A stretch of 64,000 nucleotides of DNA from Pseudovibrio exalbescens (GTDB taxonomy: Bacteria > Pseudomonadota > Alphaproteobacteria > Rhizobiales > Stappiaceae). This document shows, piece by piece, positions 36,375 through 45,586 of the stretch (position 1 is the stretch's first letter; every line of letters starts with the position of its first letter). The position numbers were made by a program, and so were the translations under genes. The notes under the pieces are model-generated. The model was not told where the DNA came from and ran no database searches. It saw nothing but the letters and a program-made list of their open reading frames with translations. The DNA lies in contig NZ_JAQZAJ010000005.1 in assembly GCF_028737195.1 (NCBI RefSeq), forward strand, positions 1-64,000, in the 5' to 3' direction.

Positions 36375-38585
36375 TTAGTCCTCTTTCTCCGACTTGGACA
36401 TGAACTGCAGGCGCACGGCATTCAGGGTCACTATAACCGAGGAACCTGCCATGGCCAACGCCGCCACCAATGGCGTTACATACCCAAGAACAGCTATTGG
36501 TACAGCAATCATGTTGTAAATCACGGACAGACCCAAATTCTCCTGCATGAGACGATGGGACTTGCGCGCAATATCAAGGGCGTTGGCCACTGGGCGCAGA
36601 TCCTCGCCCAGGAACACCGCATCTGCTGCGGCCTGACTGACGTGTACGGCGGAAACTGGCGACATGGACACGTTTGCGGCCGCAAGAGCTGGCGCGTCAT
36701 TGAGGCCATCACCCACCATCAACACGTTATGCCCTTCCGCCTTCAACGCTTCGATCCGGGCGATCTTGTCCTGTGGTTTCACTTCGGCTTGCCACGTATC
36801 GATGCCAAGCTGGCTGGCGATGTCGGCCACAGCATCCACGCGATCACCTGACAGCATCTCCAGCGTGTACCCCATGGCCTGCAGGCGCGTCACGGTCTCA
36901 ACTGCGTCGCTGCGCAGGTACTGGCCAATTGCAAGCAAGGCAAAGGTCTCTTCTCCTTTGCGGAACGCAATCAGCGAACTGCCGGGGTTCTCTCTCCGCT
37001 TAGCCTCAACCATGTCCTGCGGGATGCGGCAGTAGGCAGGTGCGCCAAGCAACAGCTCTTGCCCCTCAAAGACAGCCCGCACACCTTTGCCCGTTTCCTC
37101 ACTTGCTCCCGGGATTGGTTTCAGCTCGCCGGTCGCCTTGGCCAAAGCCTTGGACAAGGGATGCTTGGAACTGAGCGCCAAGCGGCCTGCGAGAGCAAGA
37201 TCCTCTGCGCTCATGCCTCCAGCATCACCAAGAGCTGGTTCAGGCAGCGTCAAAGTGCCGGTCTTGTCGAAGACGATGGTTTTCACCGCTGCCAAGCGCT
37301 CGATCGCATCGCCTGAGTTCAAGAGCACGCGTGCGCGGAAGAACAGACCACTTGCCACAACCTGAACAACAGGAATGGCAAGTCCCAATGCGCAAGGACA
37401 CGTGATGATCAGCACCGATATGGAAATGACCAGGGCATACTGCCAGTCTGCGCCGACGGCAAAGGTCCAGCCAAGGAATGTGGCCAGCGCAGCAAGATGC
37501 ACAACAGGCGCGTAGAGCTGGGAAGCGCGATCGGCGATCTGTACGTAGGAAGAGCGCCCCTCAAGAGCGGTTTCCAAGAGGCGGTTGACCTCGTCCAGCA
37601 GAGTTCCCTTGGCAGACGCCGTGACCCCGAGAGTGAGCGTGCCATTGGCGTTCATGGTGCCTGCAAAAACCGCATCCCCAGCCTCCACTGGTTGCAGCTG
37701 GGTTTCTCCCGTCACAAGGCTCTGGTCAATCTCGCTTGTGCCTTCCAGGACCACGCCGTCAACGGAAACTCGCTCACCAGCCCGCACCAACACCTTGTCG
37801 CCGGGCTCCAGCTTTGACAGCGGCACATCCTTGGTGGAGCCGTCAGGTAACAACTTGGCGGCGCTCTCGGCCTTCAGCGTGGCGATATTCTCGGCAAAGG
37901 CGCGCGTCTTGCGGCGCATCATGTGATCGAGATAACGACCGGCCAACAGGAAGAACAGCAGCATTACCGCGCTGTCGAAATAGGCATGTTTGGCGGATTG
38001 AAAGGTTTGCACCACCGACAAGCCGGTGGCGAGCAGAACACCGATGGAAATCGGTACATCCATGTTCAAGCGGCGGCTTTTGATGGCGATGATCGCACTA
38101 CGAAAAAACGGCCGCCCTGCATACACAACCGTTGGCAAGGCGATGAGAAAAGAGATCCAGTGAAAGAAGTCGCGCGTTTCAACGTCGATGTCGGAAGTGT
38201 TGCCAGACCAGACGGAAATGGACAAAAGCATGATGTTCATGGCAGCGAAGCCGGAGACTGCCAATGAACGCAAGAGCTCATTACCGATGCGATCGCCGCG
38301 GGCCTTCACCTGCGCAGGATCGAACGGGTACACCTTGTACCCCAGCATCTCCATGATTTTGACAAGCCGCGACGGCTCGTATGTGCTTTGATCCCAGTCT
38401 ACGGAGAGGCGCTGACTGGACATGTTAACGCGGGCGTGTTTGACGCCCTCTTCCTTGGTCAGAGCGCGTTCAATCTCAAAAATGCAAGCGGCACACGTAA
38501 TGCCATCGACGGCAAGCTCCATGTGAGCTGTGCCGTCGTCTTTCTGGGTGACAAAGGCCTCCCAGTCTTTGGTGTGAGCGTTCAT
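36375..38585 (-). CDS. ccoI: Copper-exporting P-type ATPase for cbb3 assembly (CcoI/FixI)
   Basis: 736 residues. The N-terminal metal-binding domain has GITCAACIF (Cys31, Cys34). The transmembrane metal site is CPC in ITCPCALGLAIP. Phosphorylation occurs at the Asp of DKTGTLT, and MVGDGLNDAP is the hinge. About eight membrane helices are visible. CcoI-type P1B ATPases move copper toward the periplasm so that cbb3 oxidase can assemble its CuB site. It lies between ccoH and ccoS with gaps below 10 bp, so it is cotranscribed. Confidence 0.96.
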   Translation of the reverse strand: MNAHTKDWEAFVTQKDDGTAHMELAVDGITCAACIFEIERALTKEEGVKHARVNMSSQRLSVDWDQSTYEPSRLVKIMEMLGYKVYPFDPAQVKARGDRIGNELLRSLAVSGFAAMNIMLLSISVWSGNTSDIDVETRDFFHWISFLIALPTVVYAGRPFFRSAIIAIKSRRLNMDVPISIGVLLATGLSVVQTFQSAKHAYFDSAVMLLFFLLAGRYLDHMMRRKTRAFAENIATLKAESAAKLLPDGSTKDVPLSKLEPGDKVLVRAGERVSVDGVVLEGTSEIDQSLVTGETQLQPVEAGDAVFAGTMNANGTLTLGVTASAKGTLLDEVNRLLETALEGRSSYVQIADRASQLYAPVVHLAALATFLGWTFAVGADWQYALVISISVLIITCPCALGLAIPVVQVVASGLFFRARVLLNSGDAIERLAAVKTIVFDKTGTLTLPEPALGDAGGMSAEDLALAGRLALSSKHPLSKALAKATGELKPIPGASEETGKGVRAVFEGQELLLGAPAYCRIPQDMVEAKRRENPGSSLIAFRKGEETFALLAIGQYLRSDAVETVTRLQAMGYTLEMLSGDRVDAVADIASQLGIDTWQAEVKPQDKIARIEALKAEGHNVLMVGDGLNDAPALAAANVSMSPVSAVHVSQAAADAVFLGEDLRPVANALDIARKSHRLMQENLGLSVIYNMIAVPIAVLGYVTPLVAALAMAGSSVIVTLNAVRLQFMSKSEKED

Positions 38586-38593
38586 GGCCGCCC

Positions 38594-39124
38594 TTACTGT
38601 TCTTTAAAGAAGACCTTGTTGCGCGAGCGGAAGACAGGTGTCTCGGCGCTTTCTGCACTGAAGGCTTCTACCACCACGGTCCAATTGCCGTGGCCAAGCT
38701 CGGCGATATTGCCAACATAGCGCCCAGCTTCCTGCTCCTGAAGGGTGAGTTCGGTGTCGGTGTTGGTGCTTGTTGGACGTTGGAACTTGACCGTGAATTC
38801 ATCGCCGTAGACTGGCGCGCCATTCTTGTCCTGCGCCAGAACCAGGATCTGAACGGAGCCATCTGAAGCCTGCTTGATATCAGCTTCAACCTTCCAGGCT
38901 TTTGCCTTCATGGTTTCGGCCAGGGCGATTTCATCATTATAGCCCTGACTCACTTCGTAGGTGCTCTCGACTTCCAGCCCTGGGAAAGTGCCGATAGCCA
39001 AGTACATCATGATTGCATTGGCGGCGAAGATGACGCCGAAAAAGACAATAAAGCAAACGAGTACGAACCGGCCAGTGATCTGGCGTGGCTTCTTGGTTCC
39101 TTTGTTATCCATGGTCAGCGTCAT
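38594..39124 (-). CDS. ccoH: cbb3 oxidase assembly protein FixH/CcoH
   Basis: 176 residues: a basic N-terminus, one membrane helix (FVLVCFIVFFGVIFAANAIM) and a periplasmic beta-sandwich domain, including the YEVSQGYNDEIA segment typical of FixH. CcoH associates with the cbb3 subunits during assembly. The start at 39124 has AGGTGAGGCA upstream. It follows ccoG after 44 bp and precedes ccoI by 8 bp. Confidence 0.95.
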   Translation of the reverse strand: MTLTMDNKGTKKPRQITGRFVLVCFIVFFGVIFAANAIMMYLAIGTFPGLEVESTYEVSQGYNDEIALAETMKAKAWKVEADIKQASDGSVQILVLAQDKNGAPVYGDEFTVKFQRPTSTNTDTELTLQEQEAGRYVGNIAELGHGNWTVVVEAFSAESAETPVFRSRNKVFFKEQ

Positions 39125-39168
39125 TGCCTCACCTTTTGCAGAAATGGGGATGGGCTCTTTTAAGAGCC

Positions 39169-40638
39169 CTATTGTGTTGTGTGTTCCGCCGTACGGAAGA
39201 AGTCCGTAATCAAGACACTCTCGCCCGTCTCATTGTTTGTGAGAACGAAGTCCAGCGCACTTGAAACCGGCAGGGTTGCATTTGGTTCAGAGAACACAAG
39301 AGCACGAACCTGACGGGTACGGTCTGCACCAACCTCGAGAGTGATAGACCCATCTGAGTTGGTGTCTGCACCCACGACCTCAGCGCGGAAATTGCCGTCC
39401 TGACTGCGCACCATGAGCGTGAAGTCCTGAGCCGAACTTTCCTTGTTGAGCAATCTCAAAGTGTAGCCATTACGGACCACACCCTCGTTCTGCGTTACAT
39501 AGAGCGGGTTACGGTCATGTACAACAGACAGGTCCATCATCTGGCGGTTGATCAACGTGTAGAGCATGATGCCTGCTGCAATCACGATGATGCCCACATA
39601 GATGATCGTACGAGGACGAACAAACCTGTAGATTGGGTCCAGACCCTGCTCACGGCGGTCCATATTGATGTCTGTATCATAGGCGATCAGACCGGTTGGC
39701 TTGCCGACCTTGGTCATGATGTTATCGCAGGCATCAATACACAGACCGCACTGGATGCACTCCAGCTGACTGCCCTTACGAATATCAACGCCGGTTGGAC
39801 ACACAGCCACACACTGGTGACAGTCAATACAATCACCGGCTGGCAAGCCTTCTTCCAGACGCTTCTTGTTTTCCTTCAGGTGACCACGTGGCTCACCGCG
39901 GTCGGCGCGGTAGGTCACGTTGAGTGCGTACTCATCGGTAAGAGCTGCCTGAATGCGCGGCCAAGGGCACATGTAGGTACAGACTTGCTCACGCATGTGA
40001 CCGGCGAGCGAATAGGTCGTGAAGGTCAGGATCGCAATCCAACCATACACAATAAGGGAGGCCTGACCGGTCGCAAGTTCATAGACAAGAGTTGGTGCAT
40101 CAGCAAAGTAGAGCACCCAGGCACCGCCGGTCCACCAGGCAATCAGCAGCCAGACGGTGTGTTTGCCGGTCTTGCGTGCGATCTTGGTGCCGGTCCATGG
40201 CTCCTTATCCAGATTGATGCGGTCACGGCGATCGCCTTCAAAGAAGCGCTCGACCTTCATGAACAAGTCTGTCCAAACGGTCTGCGGACACAAGTAGCCG
40301 CACCACACACGGCCAGCGACCGCATTCATTAGAAACAGAGCAACAGCAGCAATAACAAGAAGACCAGTGAGGTAGTAGACCTCTTGAGGCCAGATTTCGA
40401 TAAAGAAAAAGTAGGCGCGGCGAGCTTCAAAATCGATCAATACCGCCTGATCAGGTGCCCCAGCACCCCGGTCCCAGCGGACAAATGGAAGAAAGTAATA
40501 AATGCCCAGTGTGACGAACAAGATCGCCCACTTAATAGTTCGAAACCGCCCTTTCACCGCTTGAGGATAAACCTTCTCAGCCGAGACAAACCAAGTGTCT
40601 TCATCTAGCTGAGCAGTGGGATCCGCGTTCGTTTTCAT
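39169..40638 (-). CDS. ccoG: cbb3 oxidase accessory ferredoxin-like protein CcoG/FixG
   Basis: 489 residues from MKTNADPTAQLDED. Several membrane helices surround WCGYLCPQTVW. Two cysteine clusters, CIDCHQCVAVCP and CIQCGLCIDACD, match a 2[4Fe-4S] ferredoxin domain. CcoG has been described as a cupric reductase supplying Cu(I) for cbb3 assembly. The frame runs on to 40797, overlapping ccoP, so the internal ATG at 40638 is chosen; its ribosome binding site is weak (ACGGG). A GC-rich hairpin separates it from ccoP. Confidence 0.95.
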   Translation of the reverse strand: MKTNADPTAQLDEDTWFVSAEKVYPQAVKGRFRTIKWAILFVTLGIYYFLPFVRWDRGAGAPDQAVLIDFEARRAYFFFIEIWPQEVYYLTGLLVIAAVALFLMNAVAGRVWCGYLCPQTVWTDLFMKVERFFEGDRRDRINLDKEPWTGTKIARKTGKHTVWLLIAWWTGGAWVLYFADAPTLVYELATGQASLIVYGWIAILTFTTYSLAGHMREQVCTYMCPWPRIQAALTDEYALNVTYRADRGEPRGHLKENKKRLEEGLPAGDCIDCHQCVAVCPTGVDIRKGSQLECIQCGLCIDACDNIMTKVGKPTGLIAYDTDINMDRREQGLDPIYRFVRPRTIIYVGIIVIAAGIMLYTLINRQMMDLSVVHDRNPLYVTQNEGVVRNGYTLRLLNKESSAQDFTLMVRSQDGNFRAEVVGADTNSDGSITLEVGADRTRQVRALVFSEPNATLPVSSALDFVLTNNETGESVLITDFFRTAEHTTQ

Positions 40639-40675
40639 GGTCGTGCCCGTACCAAATTTATTATTTGAAGTGGCA

Positions 40676-40707
40676 GAACGGAGGCGCCGTTCAGGACGCC
40701 CCCGTTC
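40676..40707 (-). promoter_or_regulatory. Intercistronic hairpin between ccoP and ccoG
   Basis: GAACGGAGGCG and CGCCCCCGTTC pair at ten of eleven positions around a 10-bp loop. It lies in the 88-bp gap after ccoP with no T run. It may stabilise or terminate part of the ccoNOQP message and set the ratio of oxidase to assembly proteins. Confidence 0.5.
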
Positions 40708-40726
40708 CTCGTTTTCGGATAAGCTG

Positions 40727-41605
40727 TTACTGACCGCCGCCCAGAGAGTGAACGTAAACCGCCAGAGACTTAACTGTGGTCTCGCCGAGGCGGTCAATCC
40801 ACGGAGGCATGACGCCGTGACGTGGGCTGTACACCTGTGCCTCGATGGCTTCTACAGAGTTGCCATAGAGGTAGTTCGGTGAGGTCAGGTTCGGCGCGCC
40901 CAGCTCAGGACTTCCCAAGCCTTCATCGCCATGACATGCTGCGCAGTTGTCGACGTAAACAGTTTCACCCAAAGCCAGATCAGCACCCTCTTCCGGGGTG
41001 GAACCAGCAAGGTTGGCTGCAACGTAGTTGGCAACTGCTGCGATTTCTTCCTTGTTCAGGATTTCATCGCGACCAAACGCCATCATCTCGCCAAAGCGTG
41101 TGTCTTCATGTTCAGAACGCACACCGTAAGAAATCGTCTGAGCGATATCGTCCATGGTGCCGCCCCAAATCCAGACGTCGTCCTGCAGGTTTGGATATCC
41201 CACAAAACCCGTAGCACCGGTGCCGTGACATGGCGCACAGTTGTCAGCAAATGCTGCGCTTCCGCTTGCCATGGCGAACTCCAGAAGCTCTGGTGTGCTG
41301 CGAATTTCGTCCAGCGAAGCTTCAAGAAGCTTGGATCCAGTTTCTGCGCGCTCTGCCATTGCCGTATCGAACTCACGGGTGGCGACTTCGCGCTGGCTGT
41401 AGCCAATTACACCTGCGGTGTAGGAGGAGACCAGCGGCCAAGATGGCATGACAATCCAGTAGCCAATCGACCATACAATCGAGGCGTAAAAGATGTAGAG
41501 CCACCACTTTGGCAGAGGGTTGTTCAGTTCTTTCAGGCCGTCCCACTCATGACCAGTGGTTTCAACGCCGGAAAGCTCATCGACTTCTTTTTTCAGCTCA
41601 CCCAT
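40727..41605 (-). CDS. ccoP: cbb3 oxidase diheme subunit III (CcoP)
   Basis: 292 residues: a short cytosolic N-terminus, a membrane helix near residues 33-55 and two class I cytochrome c domains. The hemes bind at CAPCH (123-127) and CAACH (221-225), each with a downstream Met ligand candidate (MMAFG and MPPW). It passes electrons from cytochrome c to CcoO. The ATG overlaps the ccoQ stop by one base (TAATG). The gene order ccoN-ccoO-ccoQ-ccoP is standard. Confidence 0.97.
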   Translation of the reverse strand: MGELKKEVDELSGVETTGHEWDGLKELNNPLPKWWLYIFYASIVWSIGYWIVMPSWPLVSSYTAGVIGYSQREVATREFDTAMAERAETGSKLLEASLDEIRSTPELLEFAMASGSAAFADNCAPCHGTGATGFVGYPNLQDDVWIWGGTMDDIAQTISYGVRSEHEDTRFGEMMAFGRDEILNKEEIAAVANYVAANLAGSTPEEGADLALGETVYVDNCAACHGDEGLGSPELGAPNLTSPNYLYGNSVEAIEAQVYSPRHGVMPPWIDRLGETTVKSLAVYVHSLGGGQ

Positions 41606-41763
41606 TAGTCGTCCTCCCGAAGCGGGATTTGAGCTGCATCGTCGAAGCGCTCCTTATTCCCCGGCCAAACGGCATAGATTACAACACCGGCGAAAATCGC
41701 CATGAAATACAGAAGGCCACCTGTCTGCGCGAAGTTGGCCAGAAGGTTATAGGTTGACTCCAT
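41605..41763 (-). CDS. ccoQ: cbb3 oxidase subunit IV (CcoQ)
   Basis: 52 residues starting MESTYNLLANFAQTGG, with one membrane helix (LLYFMAIFAGVVIYAVW) and an acidic tail. CcoQ stabilises the oxidase core. The start follows AAGGAGGCATC. The stop and the ccoP start share a base, so the two are translationally coupled. Its size, single helix and place between ccoO and ccoP make the assignment safe. Confidence 0.93.
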   Translation of the reverse strand: MESTYNLLANFAQTGGLLYFMAIFAGVVIYAVWPGNKERFDDAAQIPLREDD

Positions 41764-41772
41764 GATGCCTCC

Positions 41773-42507
41773 TTAACGCAGGTTCGCGTTGTTGTCGTAG
41801 AGTTCGAAGTCTACGAGAGTGCCGAGCATCTGCAGATAGGCAATCAACGCGTCCATTTCGGTGATCTGAGAAGGATCACCGTCAAATGAACGTGCCAATG
41901 CACCTGGGTAGCGCTCCTCGAAGCCATCGATGTCACCGCGCTCTGGATCCGCCTGTGCAATCAGGTCCGCTCGTGCGTACTTGATCTGATCTTCAGTGTA
42001 CGGCACGCCATACATTGCATTCAGCTCAAGGTGATCCTGAATGTCACGGGTGTTCAACTTGTTCTCAGCCAGGAATGGGTAGCCAGGCATGATGGAAGTT
42101 GGAGACACGGACCGCGGGTTGATCAGGTGGTCGCGCTGCCATTCGTCAGAGTACTTGCCACCGACACGAGCGAGATCCGGACCGGTACGCTTGGAGCCCC
42201 ACTGGAACGGACGGTCATACATGGACTCCGCTGCCAGAGAATACATGCCGTAACGCTCCAGCTCATCGCGCAATGGGCGGATCTGCTGTGAGTGACAGGT
42301 ATAGCACCCTTCACGCACATAGATGTTGCGACCAGCAAGCTCCAGAGGGGTGTAAGGACGCATCCCCTCCGTCTTCTCGATGGTGCTCTTGAGGTAGTAA
42401 AGTGGAACGATTTCCACCAGACCGCCGATGGACACCATGACCACGATGCCAATGGTGAGGATCAGCGAGTTCTTTTCGAATATTTCGTGTTTTTTCCAAG
42501 CAGACAT
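41773..42507 (-). CDS. ccoO: cbb3 oxidase monoheme subunit II (CcoO)
   Basis: 244 residues. An N-terminal membrane anchor ([20 protein letters not shown]) is followed by a cytochrome c domain with heme site CYTCH (68-72) and the family segments [11 protein letters not shown] and MPGYPFL, the latter supplying the axial Met. It transfers electrons from CcoP to CcoN. It lies 15 bp after ccoN and 9 bp before ccoQ in one operon. Confidence 0.97.
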   Translation of the reverse strand: MSAWKKHEIFEKNSLILTIGIVVMVSIGGLVEIVPLYYLKSTIEKTEGMRPYTPLELAGRNIYVREGCYTCHSQQIRPLRDELERYGMYSLAAESMYDRPFQWGSKRTGPDLARVGGKYSDEWQRDHLINPRSVSPTSIMPGYPFLAENKLNTRDIQDHLELNAMYGVPYTEDQIKYARADLIAQADPERGDIDGFEERYPGALARSFDGDPSQITEMDALIAYLQMLGTLVDFELYDNNANLR

Positions 42508-42522
42508 TAGCTGTTCCCCTGA

Positions 42523-44181
42523 TTACTCGGCTGCTGCCAGACGGCCATCTGGCTGTGCGGCAACGGCTTCTGCGCTCTCACCATGGCGTGCAGTCATGTA
42601 GAGGTTGTAGACCATGATAAGTGCACCAAGGAGGAACAGACCGCCGCCCAGAGCACGCATCACATAGAATGGGTGCATGGCGTCCACGGTTTCGATGAAG
42701 GAGTATTCAAGGAAGCCGAGGCTGTCGTATGCGCGCCACATCAGGCCCTGCATGATGCCGGATACCCACATCGCACAGATGTACAGAACGATACCGAGGG
42801 TAGACACCCAGAAGTGCCAGTCCACCAGTCTGAGGGAGTAAACGTCCTTCTTGTTGTAGAGCCACGGAATGAGGCAGTACAACGCGCCGAAGGAAATGTA
42901 ACCAACCCAGCCCAGTGCGCCAGCATGTACGTGACCGATGGTCCAGTCTGTGTAGTGAGACAAAGAGTTCACTGCACGGATGGACATGACCGGACCTTCG
43001 AAGGTGGACATGCCGTAGAACGCTACGGACACAACCATCATGCGCAGTACAGGGTCGGTACGTAGCTTGTCCCATGCGCCGGAAAGCGTCATCAGACCGT
43101 TGATCATGCCACCCCAAGAAGGCATCCAGAGGATAATGGAGAAGGTCATGCCAAGGGTAGATGCCCACTGTGGCAGGGAGGTGTAGTGCAGGTGGTGTGG
43201 ACCTGCCCAGATGTAGATGAAGATCAGTGCCCAGAAGTGCACGATAGACAGGCGGTAAGAGTATACCGGACGGTCAGCGCGCTTCGGGATGAAGTAGTAC
43301 ATGATGGCCAGGAAGCCTGCGGTCAGGAAGAAGCCCACCGCGTTGTGACCGTACCACCATTGCACCATCGCATCCTGCACACCAGCCCAGACGATGTAGG
43401 ACTTGGAGGAGTACATTGAGATCGGCAGCGCCATGTTGTTGAACACATGGAGAACCGCGATCGTTACGATGAATGCGAGGTAGAACCAGTTGGCCACGTA
43501 GATGTGCGGCTCTTTACGCTTCCAAAGCGTACCGAGGAACAGCAGCAGATAGAACACCCACACAACGGTGAGAAGGTAATCTGCATACCACTCTGGCTCA
43601 GCATACTCTTTGCCATGGGTGACACCGAGGAGATAACCGGTACCAGCCACGACAATGAACAGGTTGTAACCCAGAACCACAAACCAAGGCAAAATGCGAC
43701 CAGGCATTCTTGCGCGGCAGGTACGCTGCACCACATACATGGAGGTAGCAAGGAGTACGTTACCACCGAACGCAAAAATCACTGCAGAGGTGTGCAGTGG
43801 ACGCATGCGACCGAAGTGGGTCCATGGGAGATCAAGATTGAGTGCCGGGTAAGCCAGCTGGAGAGCGATGATCAGGCCTACGAGGAAGCCTGCGATACCC
43901 CAGAAAACTGATGCCCACGCAGCGAATTCGACCGGCGCCATGTTGTAGTTTGGCTTACCGTCGACCTCCTGCGGGATCGGCATGGTGTCGCCATCGAAAT
44001 AGCGACGGAAGATGAAGAAGGTGCCGACTGCTGCCGCAAGCGAAATCAAGCTGGCGTGGAACGCCAACACTTGGTCAAAGGTCTTTCCTGCGATGATCAA
44101 ACACAGGAAGGCTGTTGCAGCGAGAAGAAGAGCAAATCCCCCCTCCTCTAGCGACAGGTATCTGGCTCTTCGTTCTGACAT
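42523..44181 (-). CDS. ccoN: cbb3-type cytochrome c oxidase subunit I (CcoN)
   Basis: 552 residues from [10 protein letters not shown]. This is the heme-copper catalytic subunit that reduces oxygen to water with high affinity and pumps protons. About 12 membrane helices carry the metal-site His residues: [35 protein letters not shown] and [10 protein letters not shown] are visible. The ATG at 44181 is preferred over an in-frame GTG at 44199. It is the first gene of ccoNOQP, with an FNR/FixK box 80 bp upstream. Confidence 0.97.
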   Translation of the reverse strand: MSERRARYLSLEEGGFALLLAATAFLCLIIAGKTFDQVLAFHASLISLAAAVGTFFIFRRYFDGDTMPIPQEVDGKPNYNMAPVEFAAWASVFWGIAGFLVGLIIALQLAYPALNLDLPWTHFGRMRPLHTSAVIFAFGGNVLLATSMYVVQRTCRARMPGRILPWFVVLGYNLFIVVAGTGYLLGVTHGKEYAEPEWYADYLLTVVWVFYLLLFLGTLWKRKEPHIYVANWFYLAFIVTIAVLHVFNNMALPISMYSSKSYIVWAGVQDAMVQWWYGHNAVGFFLTAGFLAIMYYFIPKRADRPVYSYRLSIVHFWALIFIYIWAGPHHLHYTSLPQWASTLGMTFSIILWMPSWGGMINGLMTLSGAWDKLRTDPVLRMMVVSVAFYGMSTFEGPVMSIRAVNSLSHYTDWTIGHVHAGALGWVGYISFGALYCLIPWLYNKKDVYSLRLVDWHFWVSTLGIVLYICAMWVSGIMQGLMWRAYDSLGFLEYSFIETVDAMHPFYVMRALGGGLFLLGALIMVYNLYMTARHGESAEAVAAQPDGRLAAAE

Positions 44182-44260
44182 ATTGCTAGCCCCATCCACT
44201 GTGACAAAACTTAGATTTGGAATCTCTCGGTATATTTAGTTACCGCGCCATACGACGCCC

Positions 44261-44274
44261 TTGATCGAAGTCAA
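44261..44274 (-). promoter_or_regulatory. FNR/FixK box upstream of ccoNOQP
   Basis: TTGAT-CGAA-GTCAA matches the TTGAT-N4-ATCAA consensus except for one base. It lies 80 bp before the ccoN start, a normal class II activator distance for a promoter with a short leader. Confidence 0.8.
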
Positions 44275-44351
44275 AAACCCCGGGGCGCCCTAAGATAAAA
44301 TTGCTCTAAATCGAAATATTTTTGAGGTCTAGAGGCTATAAGGGGAAAACC

Positions 44352-45413
44352 CTAAACTTTAGTCTTAGGCCCTAATACCAGTCGGGTCGCAAATGGCAAA
44401 ACGAACAGCATCCCGATGTAGCGAAGAATCTGGTGCGTTGCGACGAAGGCCGGGTCTAGATTGAGTACGAACGCAAGCAGCGTCATCACCTCCAGCCCCC
44501 CCGGCGAATAGGCCAGCACAAGCTGCCCAAAGGACAAATCCAGAAAGTAAGACGCGACAGCAGATACGGCGACACAGACTGCAAAAACGATCATAAACGA
44601 GCCAATGGAAACCCGTAGCCAGCTCATAACCTGAGCCGGAGAGGTGGACCCAAAACGAGCCCCGATCATGGCCCCGAAGAACATGAAGACCGGCACCTCA
44701 ACCCATGAGGGCAAATGAACCGGAACTGTCGCCGTGACGTTGAGCGCTGAGCTGACAATAAAGGCGCCGGTGAGCAGACCTGCGGGTATACCAATTCGGT
44801 CGGCAATTAGAGCCATTGGGACGCATGCAGCAACAAGGATGAGCATTTGAAAGGGCGTTGAGTATGGCACCGATGCCACAACCGCTCCCGTAACTGGCTC
44901 TGAGGTGGAAACCAACAGACTTGGCAGAAATGCGAGCAAAACAAACAACCGGAACACCTGCACGGTCATTATGCGCGGCAAATCGGAGTTCCGCTCTTCT
45001 GCCAACACCGCGACCAGCCCCAGAGTGCCGGGAATCGACGAAAAGTAAGCGGCGTCCTTGCGCCAGTGGCACAACTTGCTCAGAAACTGGTAGGCAGCAA
45101 AGACCATCAGCCCCATGGTTGGCCCGATGAGCAAAATTGTGATCGGCCATGAACCAACACGCTCAAATGCCTCCGGGGTCACACCCGCTCCCATGGATAT
45201 GCCAAGAACGACCATGGCGACCTTTTTCAGTAGCTCCGGAAACTCCAGCGGAACACTGAGAAAGGCGGCAGCCGCGACGGCGATCATTCCCCCTGAAAGA
45301 TAAGGGGCAGGCAGACCGAGAAGGTCGAAAAAAGCACCGCCCAAACCGGCGATGACAAGGGCGTTGAACGTCTTTGTTGCAGTGCCAAAATGAACGCCAT
45401 CAAACAGCTTCAT
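44352..45413 (-). CDS. AbrB-family integral membrane protein (putative transporter)
   Basis: 353 residues with about ten hydrophobic segments in two similar halves, each ending in a glycine-rich helix (GMIAVAAAAF; GALIVSSALN-like). It belongs to the membrane family often annotated as AbrB or putative ammonia monooxygenase, although it is neither the AbrB DNA-binding protein nor a monooxygenase. No function is established for most members. It lies between ccoN and hemN but has a different promoter from both. A link to respiration is possible only by location. Confidence 0.82.
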   Translation of the reverse strand: MKLFDGVHFGTATKTFNALVIAGLGGAFFDLLGLPAPYLSGGMIAVAAAAFLSVPLEFPELLKKVAMVVLGISMGAGVTPEAFERVGSWPITILLIGPTMGLMVFAAYQFLSKLCHWRKDAAYFSSIPGTLGLVAVLAEERNSDLPRIMTVQVFRLFVLLAFLPSLLVSTSEPVTGAVVASVPYSTPFQMLILVAACVPMALIADRIGIPAGLLTGAFIVSSALNVTATVPVHLPSWVEVPVFMFFGAMIGARFGSTSPAQVMSWLRVSIGSFMIVFAVCVAVSAVASYFLDLSFGQLVLAYSPGGLEVMTLLAFVLNLDPAFVATHQILRYIGMLFVLPFATRLVLGPKTKV

Positions 45414-45539
45414 AAAACCTCCGATTTTTGTGAATATTGAAAGGATTTTGCGCTGCGGCGCCAGAGAGTGTTCCCCGCCAGCAAAAATCGCGAGTCACAC
45501 GGGATGAGAGAGGTTCTAATCTACGAAATTTCGGGGAGC

Positions 45540-45553
45540 TTGATAAGGATCAA
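45540..45553 (+). promoter_or_regulatory. FNR/FixK box upstream of hemN
   Basis: TTGAT-AAGG-ATCAA is an exact match to the FNR/FixK consensus, ending 33 bp before the hemN start. It also lies 127 bp from the start of the divergent AbrB-family gene and could affect both. Confidence 0.88.
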
Positions 45554-45586
45554 AGTTATTGAAACGGTTCTGCGTATTTTACCGAT

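Noticed and set aside
44352-45413. Ammonia monooxygenase or AbrB DNA-binding regulator
   Set aside because: The protein is a ten-helix membrane protein; both names are historical misannotations for this family.
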